Part shown: piece by piece, positions 37,492 to 45,548 of the stretch
Layout of the letters: every line of letters begins with the position of its first letter
Position numbering within the stretch: position 1 is the first letter of the stretch
Source of the DNA: Stutzerimonas decontaminans
GTDB lineage: Bacteria > Pseudomonadota > Gammaproteobacteria > Pseudomonadales > Pseudomonadaceae
Direction: 5' to 3'
Length of the DNA stretch: 64,000 nucleotides
Assembly: GCF_000661915.1 (NCBI RefSeq)
Contig: NZ_CP007509.1
Location: 3,303,501-3,367,500 of the forward strand
Program-made: the position numbers and the translations under genes
Notes under the pieces: generated by a model
Told to the model about the DNA's origin: nothing
Seen by the model: only the letters and a program-made list of their open reading frames with translations
Database searches by the model: none

Positions 37492-40212
37492 TCATGCTGC
37501 CTTCCCCTTCACATGATCCCAGCCGTCAACGTCCCAGCCCGCCTCCCGCGCCTTCGCACGCCAATCCTTCACCAACTGGCCGAGCGCAGCGCTCGTCAGA
37601 GATGGGGGCAGGGAAGAGTTCGGATCGTCAGGAATGAAGAACGCACCAAAGCGCCGCGAATTGCCGTCCGTCCACGGGATAGGCCGCGCCGTCTTCTCAA
37701 CCTCGGAACTGATGAACAGCGAGAACTTCGTTTGGCTCATCGCGTGTTCACGGTTGCGCTGGCACCACTCAAGGAACAGCGAATAGAGGTCGCTCGACAG
37801 GCAGCCACCCCACAAACCGCGCCCCAGCTCCTGCGTACGCCACTGGTGCAGAAAGGTCTGCCAGCCGGCCCGGCTCAACGCCACCAGGCGCTGCCGCGCA
37901 TCGGTATGCGGCGGGCGCGTCCGCTCGTTGAAGTCGCCCAGGTCGACCGCCAGCAGCCACGCATACAGCGCCGCCACACCACCATTAGCCAGCTCGCGCC
38001 CGATCGCCTGCTGCCGCTCCGGCGGCAAGGTCTCCTGCGGCCACATCACCAACAGCCGGCGGTCACTGTCACTGATCGGCCACGGCAGAATCTCGTTCGA
38101 GAGGAACACCGCATTCATATGGTTGGCTTCCTCCCAACCATTGATGAACTTCGACTCCATCCGCACCGTCTTGCCGGTGATCAGATGCTTGATCTTGCCC
38201 ACCTGGTTGTAACGCTGATCGCGGCTGACCACCTCCTCGAACACCGCCCACAGCTTCCGGCTCTGCCACGCGTTGAAGTTCGATTCCAGCTGCGTCTGCC
38301 CCACCGTCGCCGCGTACTGCCCATACAGAGCACCCATCGTGTCCGCGAAGAACAGGCTCTTACCCGAACCCTCCATCACCGAATGCATCAGCACAGCGGT
38401 GTCCAGCTTGGCGCCCGGATGCTGCAACGGAAAGGCCAACCACTTCGTCAGCCAGTCCAGCGCCTTGCCGTCATGGTTACAGAGAAACGAAATCAGCCAG
38501 CGCAGGTTCTCGCACGCCGCATCGTCGCGCACCGGCTCCAGCGGCAGCCCCTCGAACGTGTTGATGTACGTCGCCGGGTCCTTCGTCATCGTCGGGTCGA
38601 ACACGATGTGATCGACGTCCACCGTGCGGCGCTCGGCACTGTTGAGCCACAGCGCGTAGGCATCGCCCAGCGCCATCTTCACCGCACCTTCCGGGATGCG
38701 CCGCTTCTTCTCGCGGTCCCACACATCCTTCGTCCCGTCGATGTACACATAGCGCTCGGTCGGCGGCATGCCCAGCGCACCGGCCTTCTTGCCCGCCATG
38801 CGCCGCGCCTGCTCGATCTCGCGCACAGCGTCGGCGCCGATCAGCTTCTTGTTCGTGTCATCCAGCCAGGTCTTCGCCAGCGGCTTGCCCACCAGCGCCT
38901 CGAAGGCGGTTTTCTTCATCGCCGCTTTCTTATCCTGGTCCCATACCTGCGTCGTGCCCTCAACCAGCGCAAACCGCCGCAGCACCTGCTCGGGCGTGAA
39001 GCCCGCCCCCTGCCCCCCGTTGTCGGAGGAGCCGGCCGGCGCAGCGGCTTCGTCAGCGGATGGGGCCGGGGAAGGCTTGCCAGCCGCAACAGCCGCATCG
39101 AGCTGCTGCGCGACCGCCTCCAGGCCCCACGCCACATGAACATCGTTCCAGTCCTGCCCCAACTCGCCTTCGGCCGGCAGCATCGGGAAGGCAGCAATGC
39201 CACCCACCTCACCCGCCGCCGCTTCCGCCTTCTTGCGGCCCGGGTTGCCCGGCTTCGTCGGGTCATCGTCACCGGTCACCACCAGCAGCGCTTCCGGGTA
39301 CTGCGCCGCCAGGTCACGCGCCACCGCCGGCATGTTGCCGGAGTCCAGCGCCATCGCCACCGGCCAGCCCTTCGCCATATGCACACTGGCAGCCGTCGCA
39401 TAGCCTTCGGCCTCGCCGATTACCGCCGCCCCGTCCAGGTCACCCAGCACATGCCGGCAACCCGCCTTGCGCCCGTACTTCGGGAACAGCTTCGTGCCCT
39501 GCTCATTGATCGCCTGCAGGCTCCACAGCTTCCCCGCCGCATCGCGCAGCGGAATGGCAATGCTGCCCTTCTTGAACATCAGAAAGCTGATCGAATCCGG
39601 CCGCGGCTTCGGCAGATTTGCGAAGAACTCGCGCGTCTCGCTGCCCACCCACACATCGCAGCGCTGCCGCTCGTCATCGACGGAAAGCACAACGGTGTAA
39701 TGGAAGTAGCCCACACCAAAAGCCCCCACCTGCTTGCGTTCCAGGTAGGGGCTTTCGCCTTGCGGCTTGCAGTGCTTCGTCCAGATCAGCTCACACGCGC
39801 TGGCCACCGCCTCACGCATAACCGAGGCCCTGGCTTCGTCCGCCTCGATCTCCGCCTGCCGCATTGCTCGGCGCTCTTCCGCCTCGGCATTCAGCCGGCG
39901 TTTCTCCTCGGCAGTCATCGGCTCCCGGCGTGGCCGCCAGCCGTTATCCTTCGCCAGCTTGATCACCGTGCCCATGCCCGTGCCGGCTTTGCGGAAGCTC
40001 CGCCAAACCGTCTTCGCATCGCCCGCCTTATACCCTGCGCCCGTCGCACTCCAGGTGTCCCAGGCGTCAAAGCCAGCACTGGCGAACTCCGCCTTGATGC
40101 CCATGCCCACCTGCAACCAGGTATCACGGTCATCGGCCGGGATGTACTGCAGCAGCTCGGTCAGGTCGGCCAGCGTAAGAGGAACGCGCTCAACCACGCC
40201 GCACCCCCGCAT
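37492..40212 (-). CDS. Primase-helicase (PriCT-2/Toprim/DUF5906-type)
   Basis: 906 aa. N-terminal primase C-terminal-like segment (LTELLQYIPADDRDTWLQVGMGI), a Toprim-like part (VIGEAEGYATAASVHMA ... LLVVTGDDDP), and a C-terminal SF3/D5-like helicase with MEGSGKSLFF as Walker A. This is a single-protein replication initiator/primase typical of prophages. The start at 40212 overlaps the TraR gene; downstream GTG codons are alternatives. Confidence 0.9.
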   Translation of the reverse strand: MRGCGVVERVPLTLADLTELLQYIPADDRDTWLQVGMGIKAEFASAGFDAWDTWSATGAGYKAGDAKTVWRSFRKAGTGMGTVIKLAKDNGWRPRREPMTAEEKRRLNAEAEERRAMRQAEIEADEARASVMREAVASACELIWTKHCKPQGESPYLERKQVGAFGVGYFHYTVVLSVDDERQRCDVWVGSETREFFANLPKPRPDSISFLMFKKGSIAIPLRDAAGKLWSLQAINEQGTKLFPKYGRKAGCRHVLGDLDGAAVIGEAEGYATAASVHMAKGWPVAMALDSGNMPAVARDLAAQYPEALLVVTGDDDPTKPGNPGRKKAEAAAGEVGGIAAFPMLPAEGELGQDWNDVHVAWGLEAVAQQLDAAVAAGKPSPAPSADEAAAPAGSSDNGGQGAGFTPEQVLRRFALVEGTTQVWDQDKKAAMKKTAFEALVGKPLAKTWLDDTNKKLIGADAVREIEQARRMAGKKAGALGMPPTERYVYIDGTKDVWDREKKRRIPEGAVKMALGDAYALWLNSAERRTVDVDHIVFDPTMTKDPATYINTFEGLPLEPVRDDAACENLRWLISFLCNHDGKALDWLTKWLAFPLQHPGAKLDTAVLMHSVMEGSGKSLFFADTMGALYGQYAATVGQTQLESNFNAWQSRKLWAVFEEVVSRDQRYNQVGKIKHLITGKTVRMESKFINGWEEANHMNAVFLSNEILPWPISDSDRRLLVMWPQETLPPERQQAIGRELANGGVAALYAWLLAVDLGDFNERTRPPHTDARQRLVALSRAGWQTFLHQWRTQELGRGLWGGCLSSDLYSLFLEWCQRNREHAMSQTKFSLFISSEVEKTARPIPWTDGNSRRFGAFFIPDDPNSSLPPSLTSAALGQLVKDWRAKAREAGWDVDGWDHVKGKAA

Positions 40213-40411
40213 TCCGCTTATCGATCACCTGCTGGCAGTCAAAGCACATCCGGCACCCCTTCACCGCGTCGCGCCGGGCCTGCGGAATCTCGCCGCCGCA
40301 CCCTTCGCACTCGGTTAGGCTCTCCCCCTGGTACTGCACGCGGCTTGCGATAAGGCGCTGTAGCTCCTCGTCCTGCTCCCGCTGGGCGCGTTCAATCAGA
40401 TGCTCATCCAT
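40190..40411 (-). CDS. TraR/DksA-type zinc finger protein
   Basis: 73 aa from MDEHLIERAQREQ. The zinc finger CEGCGGEIPQARRDAVKGCRMCFDCQ is the DksA/TraR C4 signature. Such short TraR proteins act on RNA polymerase like DksA with ppGpp. Overlaps both neighbours in an early operon read leftward. Confidence 0.92.
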   Translation of the reverse strand: MDEHLIERAQREQDEELQRLIASRVQYQGESLTECEGCGGEIPQARRDAVKGCRMCFDCQQVIDKRNAGVRRG

Positions 40412-40895
40412 GGCACACCGCCTCCGCTTCCATCGCCTGCTCAGCGCCGGCCACAATCCCCAGGATCTCGCCGATCATCTTGTTCGCGTGGTAGCGCAGC
40501 GCTTCCACCTCGTGCCGCTCCCAGCAATTGTCCTCGGCGCCATCGTGCAGGCTGCCGACGAACTCGCCTTCGGCCTGCAGCAGCGCGCCCAACGCCTTCA
40601 GCGCATCGCGCGTAGCCGGTACCGGCTGCGGCACGAACGCCACAGCACCGGCCGGACGTACCAAAGCCGCCAGCAGGCGCGGATCGCGCGTGGTCGCCAC
40701 GATCTCTTCAAGAAACTCAGGGTGCAGCGGGCGGTTGCCCGTGGGGTTGACGCGCTTGCTCAGCTCGTCGGGGTCGATGCCGATGGTCAGTGCCACCGCG
40801 TTCTGCCCACCCACCGCATCGCGCGTGGCGCGGTACAGCGCCTGGCGGGTCGTCAGCACCGGGCCGGCGCCCGGCAGAAGGTCTTTACGGCTCAT
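40404..40895 (-). CDS. CII-like phage regulator
   Basis: 163 aa. TTRQALYRATRDAVGGQNAVALTIGIDPDELSKRVNPTGNRPLHPEFLEEIVATTRD is the phage regulatory CII/YmfL-type HTH domain; a helical C-terminus follows. Located between cro and the primase. Probably controls lysogeny or replication genes. Confidence 0.85.
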   Translation of the reverse strand: MSRKDLLPGAGPVLTTRQALYRATRDAVGGQNAVALTIGIDPDELSKRVNPTGNRPLHPEFLEEIVATTRDPRLLAALVRPAGAVAFVPQPVPATRDALKALGALLQAEGEFVGSLHDGAEDNCWERHEVEALRYHANKMIGEILGIVAGAEQAMEAEAVCHG

Positions 40896-41233
40896 AGCGT
40901 TAATGCCCCTGTAACGCTGTAGCCAACCGCCGGGCCGTTGCCCTACAGTTCACCTACAGCACGCGACCCTCATGACTGCTGTGTCCACGGGTCGCGGGTT
41001 GAGGTAGCCGGCTGGTAACCGGTTACCGGACCGTCGAGGCTGGGGTTCTTGCTGTGGTAAGTGGGTCCCCAGTTCTCGACCTCTATACAAGCCTGCCGCC
41101 GTAGCGACAGGCTTTTGTGTTTCTGGGCTGCTTGCCCGGCGCCGGCCCGATGGCGTTGGTAAGACTCTCGGGCCGGCTCCCGCCTGATATTTGGTGCAGC
41201 TGTGCTGTGTCCTGAAGGCGGGCTGTGATTCGG
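40896..41233. promoter_or_regulatory. cII-cro intergenic region
   Basis: 338 bp without a gene. It holds opposed CTGTA/CTACAG motifs (40910-40965), a perfect palindrome GGTAACCGGTTACC at 41014-41027, and a plus-strand hairpin with T-rich tail at 41090-41120. A short plus-strand RNA is possible. Confidence 0.45.
41090..41122 (+). terminator. Plus-strand terminator opposite the early operon
   Basis: AAGCCTG...CAGGCTT with a TTTTGTGTTT tail. No plus-strand gene precedes it, which hints at a small antisense RNA. Confidence 0.6.
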
Positions 41234-41572
41234 CTAGGAGCGGCGGTCTTCCTGGCGGCGCTCTGCTGTTCGGCGCTCATTGCTCCGCCGTTCCCCAGAA
41301 CGCCGCTCGAGCGACTGAAGCGTCTCGTGATCAGGGGTGTTGGCTTTTCGCGGCGCCGCTGCTGCTTTTAGTCGGGCAACGTCAAACGAAGCGCCTTGCT
41401 CGCCAGCTAATGTCGCCAACTTCGCTAGGTAACCCGTTTCGCCGGTGTACTCGGTACGGGGGAGTGCATTGGCAGCAATCCATTTATAGACCGCCCTCAC
41501 GCTCACTCCGCAGGCCAGTGCGACAGCTTTAGCGCCACCTGCGCATCGCACCGCTTCTTTCACTGAGCTCAT
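41234..41572 (-). CDS. Cro-like repressor
   Basis: 112 aa from MSSVKEAVRC with GGAGG upstream. HTH: GGAKAVALACGVSVRAVYKWIAANALP, the YdaS/Cro-like type. The C-terminus is unusual: repeated ERRS/ERRT units (residues 90-112). Divergent from cI across the operators at 41595-41666. Confidence 0.87.
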   Translation of the reverse strand: MSSVKEAVRCAGGAKAVALACGVSVRAVYKWIAANALPRTEYTGETGYLAKLATLAGEQGASFDVARLKAAAAPRKANTPDHETLQSLERRSGERRSNERRTAERRQEDRRS

Positions 41573-41594
41573 AGAGAGCCTCCAAACCAATATG

Positions 41595-41666
41595 TGAACC
41601 TGCGGTACATATTATGACGGAACTGAAAGTTCATGCAAGGGCATGCGAAATTGAACCTATGGTTCA
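41595..41666. promoter_or_regulatory. Immunity operators OR1-OR3 and cI/cro promoters
   Basis: Three 15-bp dyads, TGAACCTGCGGTACA (41595), GGAACTGAAAGTTCA (41619) and TGAACCTATGGTTCA (41652). On the minus strand TTGCAT-N16-CATAAT is a good cro promoter that overlaps them. The last dyad covers the likely cI start codon. Confidence 0.8.
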
Positions 41667-42348
41667 GCATGAAGAAATTCGCACGGCGTTCTCTAAGCGC
41701 CTCAAAGCAGCTCTAGCCGCTCACGGCGTTGAGTCCTGGGGAGCTGGCGCGCGGCTAGCTAAAGTTGCGGGCGTCACGCCCAAGGCTGCGAGCAAATGGT
41801 TGAATGGAGAAGCGATCCCTGGGCCTAGCAAGTTGCTGGCTATCGCCAATGAGCTGGGGGTTCGTCGGGAGTGGCTTCAGTACGAAGAAGGCGCGATGTC
41901 AGCCGCACAACCCGATCATGGTTCTAATGTTGAGTCTGGACCACCAATCGTCAGCCCCTTTAGAGAAATTCGAATAGTAGGCACCGCCCAAATGGGCAGT
42001 GAGGGCTACTGGTACGCAATGGACGAGGCAGATGGCTTTGTCGACGTGCCTTCCCGCGACCCCGGCGCCTACGCACTGCGCCTACGCGGCGATTCTATGG
42101 CCCCAGCCATACGGTCTGGATGGATCGCCGTCTGTGAACCCAACCACTCTTGGGTGCCAGGTGAGTATGTGATGATCCGCCTCGTCGAAGGCGAGTGCAT
42201 GGTCAAAGAGCTGCTCTACGCTAACGACACGGAAGTCAGCGTCATGTCTGTCAACGACGCCTTCGGCCGGCGCACAATCCCGGTCGAGCAGATAGAAGCC
42301 ATCCACTACGTCGGGGCCATTCTGCCACCCAGCAAAGTCAGGCTCTGA
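41659..42348 (+). CDS. CI-type repressor with S24 peptidase domain
   Basis: 229 aa (244 if ATG 41614 is used). N-terminal HTH (WGAGARLAKVAGVTPKAASKWLNG), C-terminal LexA/CI autopeptidase with GDSM Ser and the MVKEL Lys dyad. Cleaved under RecA activation in this family, hence SOS-inducible. No canonical Ala-Gly is seen; the linker reads VGTAQMGSEG. Heads a probable lysogeny operon with csrA and orf327. Confidence 0.92.
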   Translation: MVQHEEIRTAFSKRLKAALAAHGVESWGAGARLAKVAGVTPKAASKWLNGEAIPGPSKLLAIANELGVRREWLQYEEGAMSAAQPDHGSNVESGPPIVSPFREIRIVGTAQMGSEGYWYAMDEADGFVDVPSRDPGAYALRLRGDSMAPAIRSGWIAVCEPNHSWVPGEYVMIRLVEGECMVKELLYANDTEVSVMSVNDAFGRRTIPVEQIEAIHYVGAILPPSKVRL

Positions 42349-42377
42349 CCGAACACCGCAAGCAAGGAAGCAAAACC

Positions 42378-42584
42378 ATGGGCAACCTCACCCTCACCCG
42401 CCGAGAAGGCGAAAAGATCGTCATCCGCGTTCAGCCGGGTACAAATGCCGATGAGCTGATCGAGCAGCTCCTGCTGGACGGCGTGATCATCACCGTCAAA
42501 GAGATTAAAGGCAGCAAAGCGCGTCTGACCATCGACGCGCCTCTTGACCTTCAAGTGTTGCGAAGTGAGCTAGAGGAGACGTGA
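42378..42584 (+). CDS. CsrA/RsmA-family RNA-binding regulator
   Basis: 68 aa. The N-terminus NLTLTRREGEKIVI keeps the LTRR strand and the C-terminus has the Arg (VLRSELEE) used in RNA binding by CsrA. It is longer than the usual 60 aa: an insertion (QPGTNADELIEQLLLDG) separates strands 2 and 3. It lies 29 bp after cI with the same strand and is probably coexpressed in the lysogen. Target mRNAs are unknown. Confidence 0.85.
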   Translation: MGNLTLTRREGEKIVIRVQPGTNADELIEQLLLDGVIITVKEIKGSKARLTIDAPLDLQVLRSELEET

Positions 42585-42704
42585 GGTCGAAACTGGTACA
42601 GAGCAAGGTTAGGGTTTAACTGCAGTGCTACCTGCAAACAAAGGGAACTGGCTGTAATGGAACGTGAATGGACAGACGATGCGGGCGGGCAGAGAATAGA
42701 CGAC

Positions 42705-43640
42705 ATGAGCAAAGCATCTTTCAACGTCCTATACGATGGCCCTGCACTCGCCAACAGCGAGATGGATGTCCGCGACCTGGCGCCGGCGCTCCTAGCCTTG
42801 GGCGAGCTGCTGGAAGAGGCAAACTCTGTAGTTAACGCTGGGCGCGCTCAAATCGCTGTCCAGGTCAAGGCCAGCTTCAAGACAGGTTGCTTCGGAATTG
42901 AACTGGACGTCGCGCAGTCGTTGCTCCAACAGGCCCAGAGCCTATTTGCGCACGACGCTGTAGCAACCGCCAAAGAGCTGCTGGAATGGCTTGGCCTGAT
43001 TCAAGATCATGCTGGAAATCTGATCGCAGGCGGGGCTGGCCTGCTGTGGTTAATCAAGCGGATCCGCGGTCGGCGAATCAATCAGGTAGTCCTGCTTGAT
43101 AACGGTAAGATCAAGATTGTTCTCGATGAAGAGGATATTGAGACAGAGCAAAAGGTCTTGGAGCTATACCGCCAATTTCGAGTTCGTAGCGCGCTAGAAG
43201 CTGTCCTGAAGCCGCTAGAAAGCGAGGGAATCGACACTTTTGCTGTGACGGACCTGAAACAGCAGCAGCGTTTCATCGAAATCAAAAAAGCAGAGCGCAG
43301 CTTTTTCAAAACACCAGATACTGAGCCCGAAGTCCTGTCCGATGATGAGTCAGACGTAAACCTCCAGATCGTCAGCATCTCGTTCCAAGACGGAAACAAA
43401 TGGCGCTTCAGCGATGGCGCGAGCGTGTTTTACGCCGACATGCTTGATGAGACATTCGCTGGCCAGGTAGCAGCCAGTGCGACGAGCTTCACTAAGGGCG
43501 ACATCCTGAAGGTACGCCTTCGTAGGGTGCAGAGCCTTGCTGGAGAGTCATTCAAAACCGAGTTTTCTGTAGTACGCGTATTGGAGCATCGCAAGGCTGC
43601 TGCGCAGTTAAGAATGAATTTCCAGAGAGAGTCTGAGTGA
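42705..43640 (+). CDS. Unknown lysogeny-operon protein Orf327/311
   Basis: 311 aa from MSKASFNVLYDG (327 from 42657). The N-terminal FNVLYDGPALANSEMDVRDLAPALLALGELLEEAN motif, a hydrophobic stretch (NLIAGGAGLLWLIKRI, about 120-135) and a beta-rich acidic C-terminus are visible. No catalytic motif recognised. Downstream of cI and csrA, before a terminator: the position of superinfection-exclusion or defence genes. Function unknown. Confidence 0.75.
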   Translation: MSKASFNVLYDGPALANSEMDVRDLAPALLALGELLEEANSVVNAGRAQIAVQVKASFKTGCFGIELDVAQSLLQQAQSLFAHDAVATAKELLEWLGLIQDHAGNLIAGGAGLLWLIKRIRGRRINQVVLLDNGKIKIVLDEEDIETEQKVLELYRQFRVRSALEAVLKPLESEGIDTFAVTDLKQQQRFIEIKKAERSFFKTPDTEPEVLSDDESDVNLQIVSISFQDGNKWRFSDGASVFYADMLDETFAGQVAASATSFTKGDILKVRLRRVQSLAGESFKTEFSVVRVLEHRKAAAQLRMNFQRESE

Positions 43641-43646
43641 ACTTAT

Positions 43647-43669
43647 GCCCCGCTTCGGCGGGGCTTTTC
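43647..43669 (+). terminator. Terminator of the cI-csrA-orf327 unit
   Basis: GCCCCGC TTCG GCGGGGC plus TTTTC, 7 bp after the stop codon. Confidence 0.93.
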
Positions 43670-43748
43670 TATTCAGTCTGCTCAGTTTCTTTACATGTGT
43701 CATCGCGCCACCAAAGCTTAGGGTTGCCCGGCTTAATCCTCACAACTA

Positions 43749-43764
43749 CTGTGTATATGCACAG
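43749..43764 (+). promoter_or_regulatory. LexA (SOS) box
   Basis: CTGTGTATATGCACAG: CTG-N10-CAG with AT-rich centre, 18 bp before the DUF1654 ATG and overlapping its likely promoter. Fits the pseudomonad LexA consensus. Confidence 0.8.
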
Positions 43765-43781
43765 TAAAAAGGAGGCTTTTC

Positions 43782-44039
43782 ATGCAAGGGCACGCTGCGC
43801 TTTCCCACCCATCCCACCTCTCCACCTACCACCGGCTGGTGCGCCGCGTTAACCGGGCCATCACTACTCCTCGCGCCCAGCGGGAGCGCCAGGCTAACCT
43901 CGCCCGCGAACCCGGTGACCAGCCCGACGACTGGGACCGCCTACTCGACGAGATCCAGCAGGCTGATGGCGTTGCGATGACCAGGCGCAACGACGGCAGC
44001 GTCTATGTTACTTGGCGTTCCCTCGAGCCCGAACTATGA
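43782..44039 (+). CDS. DUF1654 protein, SOS-controlled
   Basis: 85 aa. TYHRLVRRVNRAITTPRAQRERQ and DWDRLLDEIQQADGVAMTRRNDGSVYVTW match the DUF1654 family of pseudomonads. GGAGG precedes the ATG. With the LexA box upstream it should be turned on by DNA damage independently of CI. Role unknown; its 3' end overlaps an operator for the early operon. Confidence 0.85.
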   Translation: MQGHAALSHPSHLSTYHRLVRRVNRAITTPRAQRERQANLAREPGDQPDDWDRLLDEIQQADGVAMTRRNDGSVYVTWRSLEPEL

Positions 44040-44099
44040 ACCTGTGGTTCATAATAATTCGAACTCAGTATTGACTGTAATGAACCGTTAGTACATATT
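44037..44099 (+). promoter_or_regulatory. Right early promoter with two CI/Cro-type operators
   Basis: A perfect dyad TGAACCTGTGGTTCA (44037) and TGAACCGTTAGTACA (44081) match the immunity operators. TTGACT (44071) and CATATT (44094) 17 bp apart form a strong promoter for the 44134-49109 genes, with the second dyad inside it. Confidence 0.85.
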
Positions 44100-44133
44100 T
44101 TGTCGCACACCCACTTACCACGGGATCGCGACA

Positions 44134-44328
44134 ATGGACACAGCACAGCACAGCAGCACCCGCTGCCCGGTCTTTCTGCACCCGGCAGCGGCATCCAACC
44201 CCTTCACCGTACGCCGCATTGAACGTGAAACCGGCCTGACCGCTCACGTCACCCTTCGCACCGCACAACTCAAGCGCCACACCCTGCCCGCCTTCGAGGA
44301 CTTCGGCCCGTTCGGTGGCGCAGCATGA
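44134..44328 (+). CDS. Small early phage protein
   Basis: 64 aa. No known motif; NPFTVRRIERETGLTAHVTLRTAQLKRH is the conserved-looking core. First gene after the early promoter, with a 4-bp overlap to the next gene. Function unknown. Confidence 0.65.
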   Translation: MDTAQHSSTRCPVFLHPAAASNPFTVRRIERETGLTAHVTLRTAQLKRHTLPAFEDFGPFGGAA

Positions 44329-44867
44329 GCACCTTCTCCCTTACCAGAGGCAGCGAAGCCGCCCTTGGCATGCTCGCCAGCCAGGCCGGCAGCGAAACCC
44401 TGCTGCTCACCCAGCCCGCCCGCGAGCTGCGCGCCGAACTCAGCATCGAGCCGTTTACCAGCGACAGTGGCGATCAGCTGCTGGCCGTGCTGTTCATGCG
44501 CGAGCAGCGACACAGCATGACCCTGCAGCGCAACGACGGCGCCAACGTCCAGCACCTGGCTGATTGGGTCGAGGCCATCGCCAACGGCACGCTGGATACG
44601 TCCGAGGCCATTCCGCAGCGCACTGACCCTAGCGACTTGTCGGCTGCGACGGCGGCATTCAACGCTGCCGCCAGTGAGCTGAACGCGAAGGCAAAGCCAG
44701 CCCAGGCTCCAGATGGATGGCAGCTCGTGCCGATGGAGCCGACGCAGGCAATGCGCGAGGCGTTTCACGCGGCGACCGAGCGCTACGAAGATGGCTATGG
44801 CGAGAGCCCGGATAGCCAGTGGCACGCCATGCTCCGCGCCGCCCCGGCCCCCAGCCCCACAGCCTGA
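44325..44867 (+). CDS. Early phage protein with DGWQLVP-type C-terminus
   Basis: 180 aa. The N-terminal part is unrecognised. The C-terminus (DGWQLVPMEPTQAMREAFHAA...MLRAAP) is a module widespread in phage early proteins. Function unknown. Confidence 0.7.
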   Translation: MSTFSLTRGSEAALGMLASQAGSETLLLTQPARELRAELSIEPFTSDSGDQLLAVLFMREQRHSMTLQRNDGANVQHLADWVEAIANGTLDTSEAIPQRTDPSDLSAATAAFNAAASELNAKAKPAQAPDGWQLVPMEPTQAMREAFHAATERYEDGYGESPDSQWHAMLRAAPAPSPTA

Positions 44868-44877
44868 GGCCGCCACC

Positions 44878-45153
44878 ATGAACCGCACCCTCGACCAGGC
44901 AGCCGCCGTGCTAGGCATTGGCCCGCGCAAGCTGCGCACCCGCTTGCGGGAGCTGGGCCTGCTCAACCATGCCGGCGAGCTCATCAGCACCGAACGTGGC
45001 CAGGGCCGGCTGTTCGTCGACACCCGCAGCCGCTGGAACCCGGCCATCAACAGCTACACCCACTACGGGGTGGTCATGGCCACCGAGGCGGGCATCGGCT
45101 GGCTGGCCGAACAGCTGGGCATCACCGTTACCAAGAAGGACGCCGCCGCATGA
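44878..45153 (+). CDS. KilAC-type antirepressor domain protein
   Basis: 91 aa. TLDQAAAVLGIGPRKLRTRLRELGLLNHAGELIS and YTHYGVVMATEAGIGWLAEQLG match the C-terminal domain of phage antirepressors (KilAC). It lacks an N-terminal BRO/AntA domain, so it is a stand-alone C-domain. ATG chosen 10 bp after the previous stop. Confidence 0.82.
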   Translation: MNRTLDQAAAVLGIGPRKLRTRLRELGLLNHAGELISTERGQGRLFVDTRSRWNPAINSYTHYGVVMATEAGIGWLAEQLGITVTKKDAAA

Positions 45154-45548
45154 CAATCTCTGCCAACCAACACGCAATCGGCGCGCTCAAGCTCACCAGC
45201 CTGTATCTGGACCACCCCAGCGTGGTATCTGCCGACACCCTGCGCGGCGCTTGCACCGAGGCCATCATCCACCTGCGCGCCAACCAACCGCACGCGGATG
45301 ACCTTGGCCGGCTCTGGTGCGCCCTGTTCGCCGTGCTGCCGCGCAGCTTTCTGCCCTACGTCACGCTGACCACCGACCCGGCCACGCCCTACGCCTGCGT
45401 CATCACCGATGCCGCCGGCAACATCGTCGATCGCCAGCTGGGCAAGACCATCGAAGGCATCACCGAACTCATCCGCCTGCGCCACATCGCGCCCAGCCCG
45501 GCACGCACCTCAGAGGGGCGCGGGGAGATCGGAGGGACCGCCCCGTGA
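45150..45548 (+). CDS. Unknown early phage protein
   Basis: 132 aa, no recognised motif; a helical N-terminus (GACTEAIIHLRANQ) and a mid segment LPYVTL/ PYACVITDAAGNIVDRQLG. Overlaps both neighbours by 4 bp, which supports it being real. Confidence 0.65.
   Translation: MTISANQHAIGALKLTSLYLDHPSVVSADTLRGACTEAIIHLRANQPHADDLGRLWCALFAVLPRSFLPYVTLTTDPATPYACVITDAAGNIVDRQLGKTIEGITELIRLRHIAPSPARTSEGRGEIGGTAP

Noticed and set aside
37217-37495. 92-codon minus-strand frame with C/G/V repeats
   Set aside because: It is only a translation of the 11-bp iterons; no ribosome site and no family features.
37270-40353. A 1027-codon plus-strand open frame
   Set aside because: It is antisense to the primase-helicase, which has recognisable Toprim and Walker motifs; the plus-strand product is an Arg/His-rich low-complexity sequence.
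44713-44877. Upstream extension of the KilAC gene
   Set aside because: The extension overlaps the preceding gene by 155 bp and lacks a ribosome site; the start at 44878 gives the known domain.
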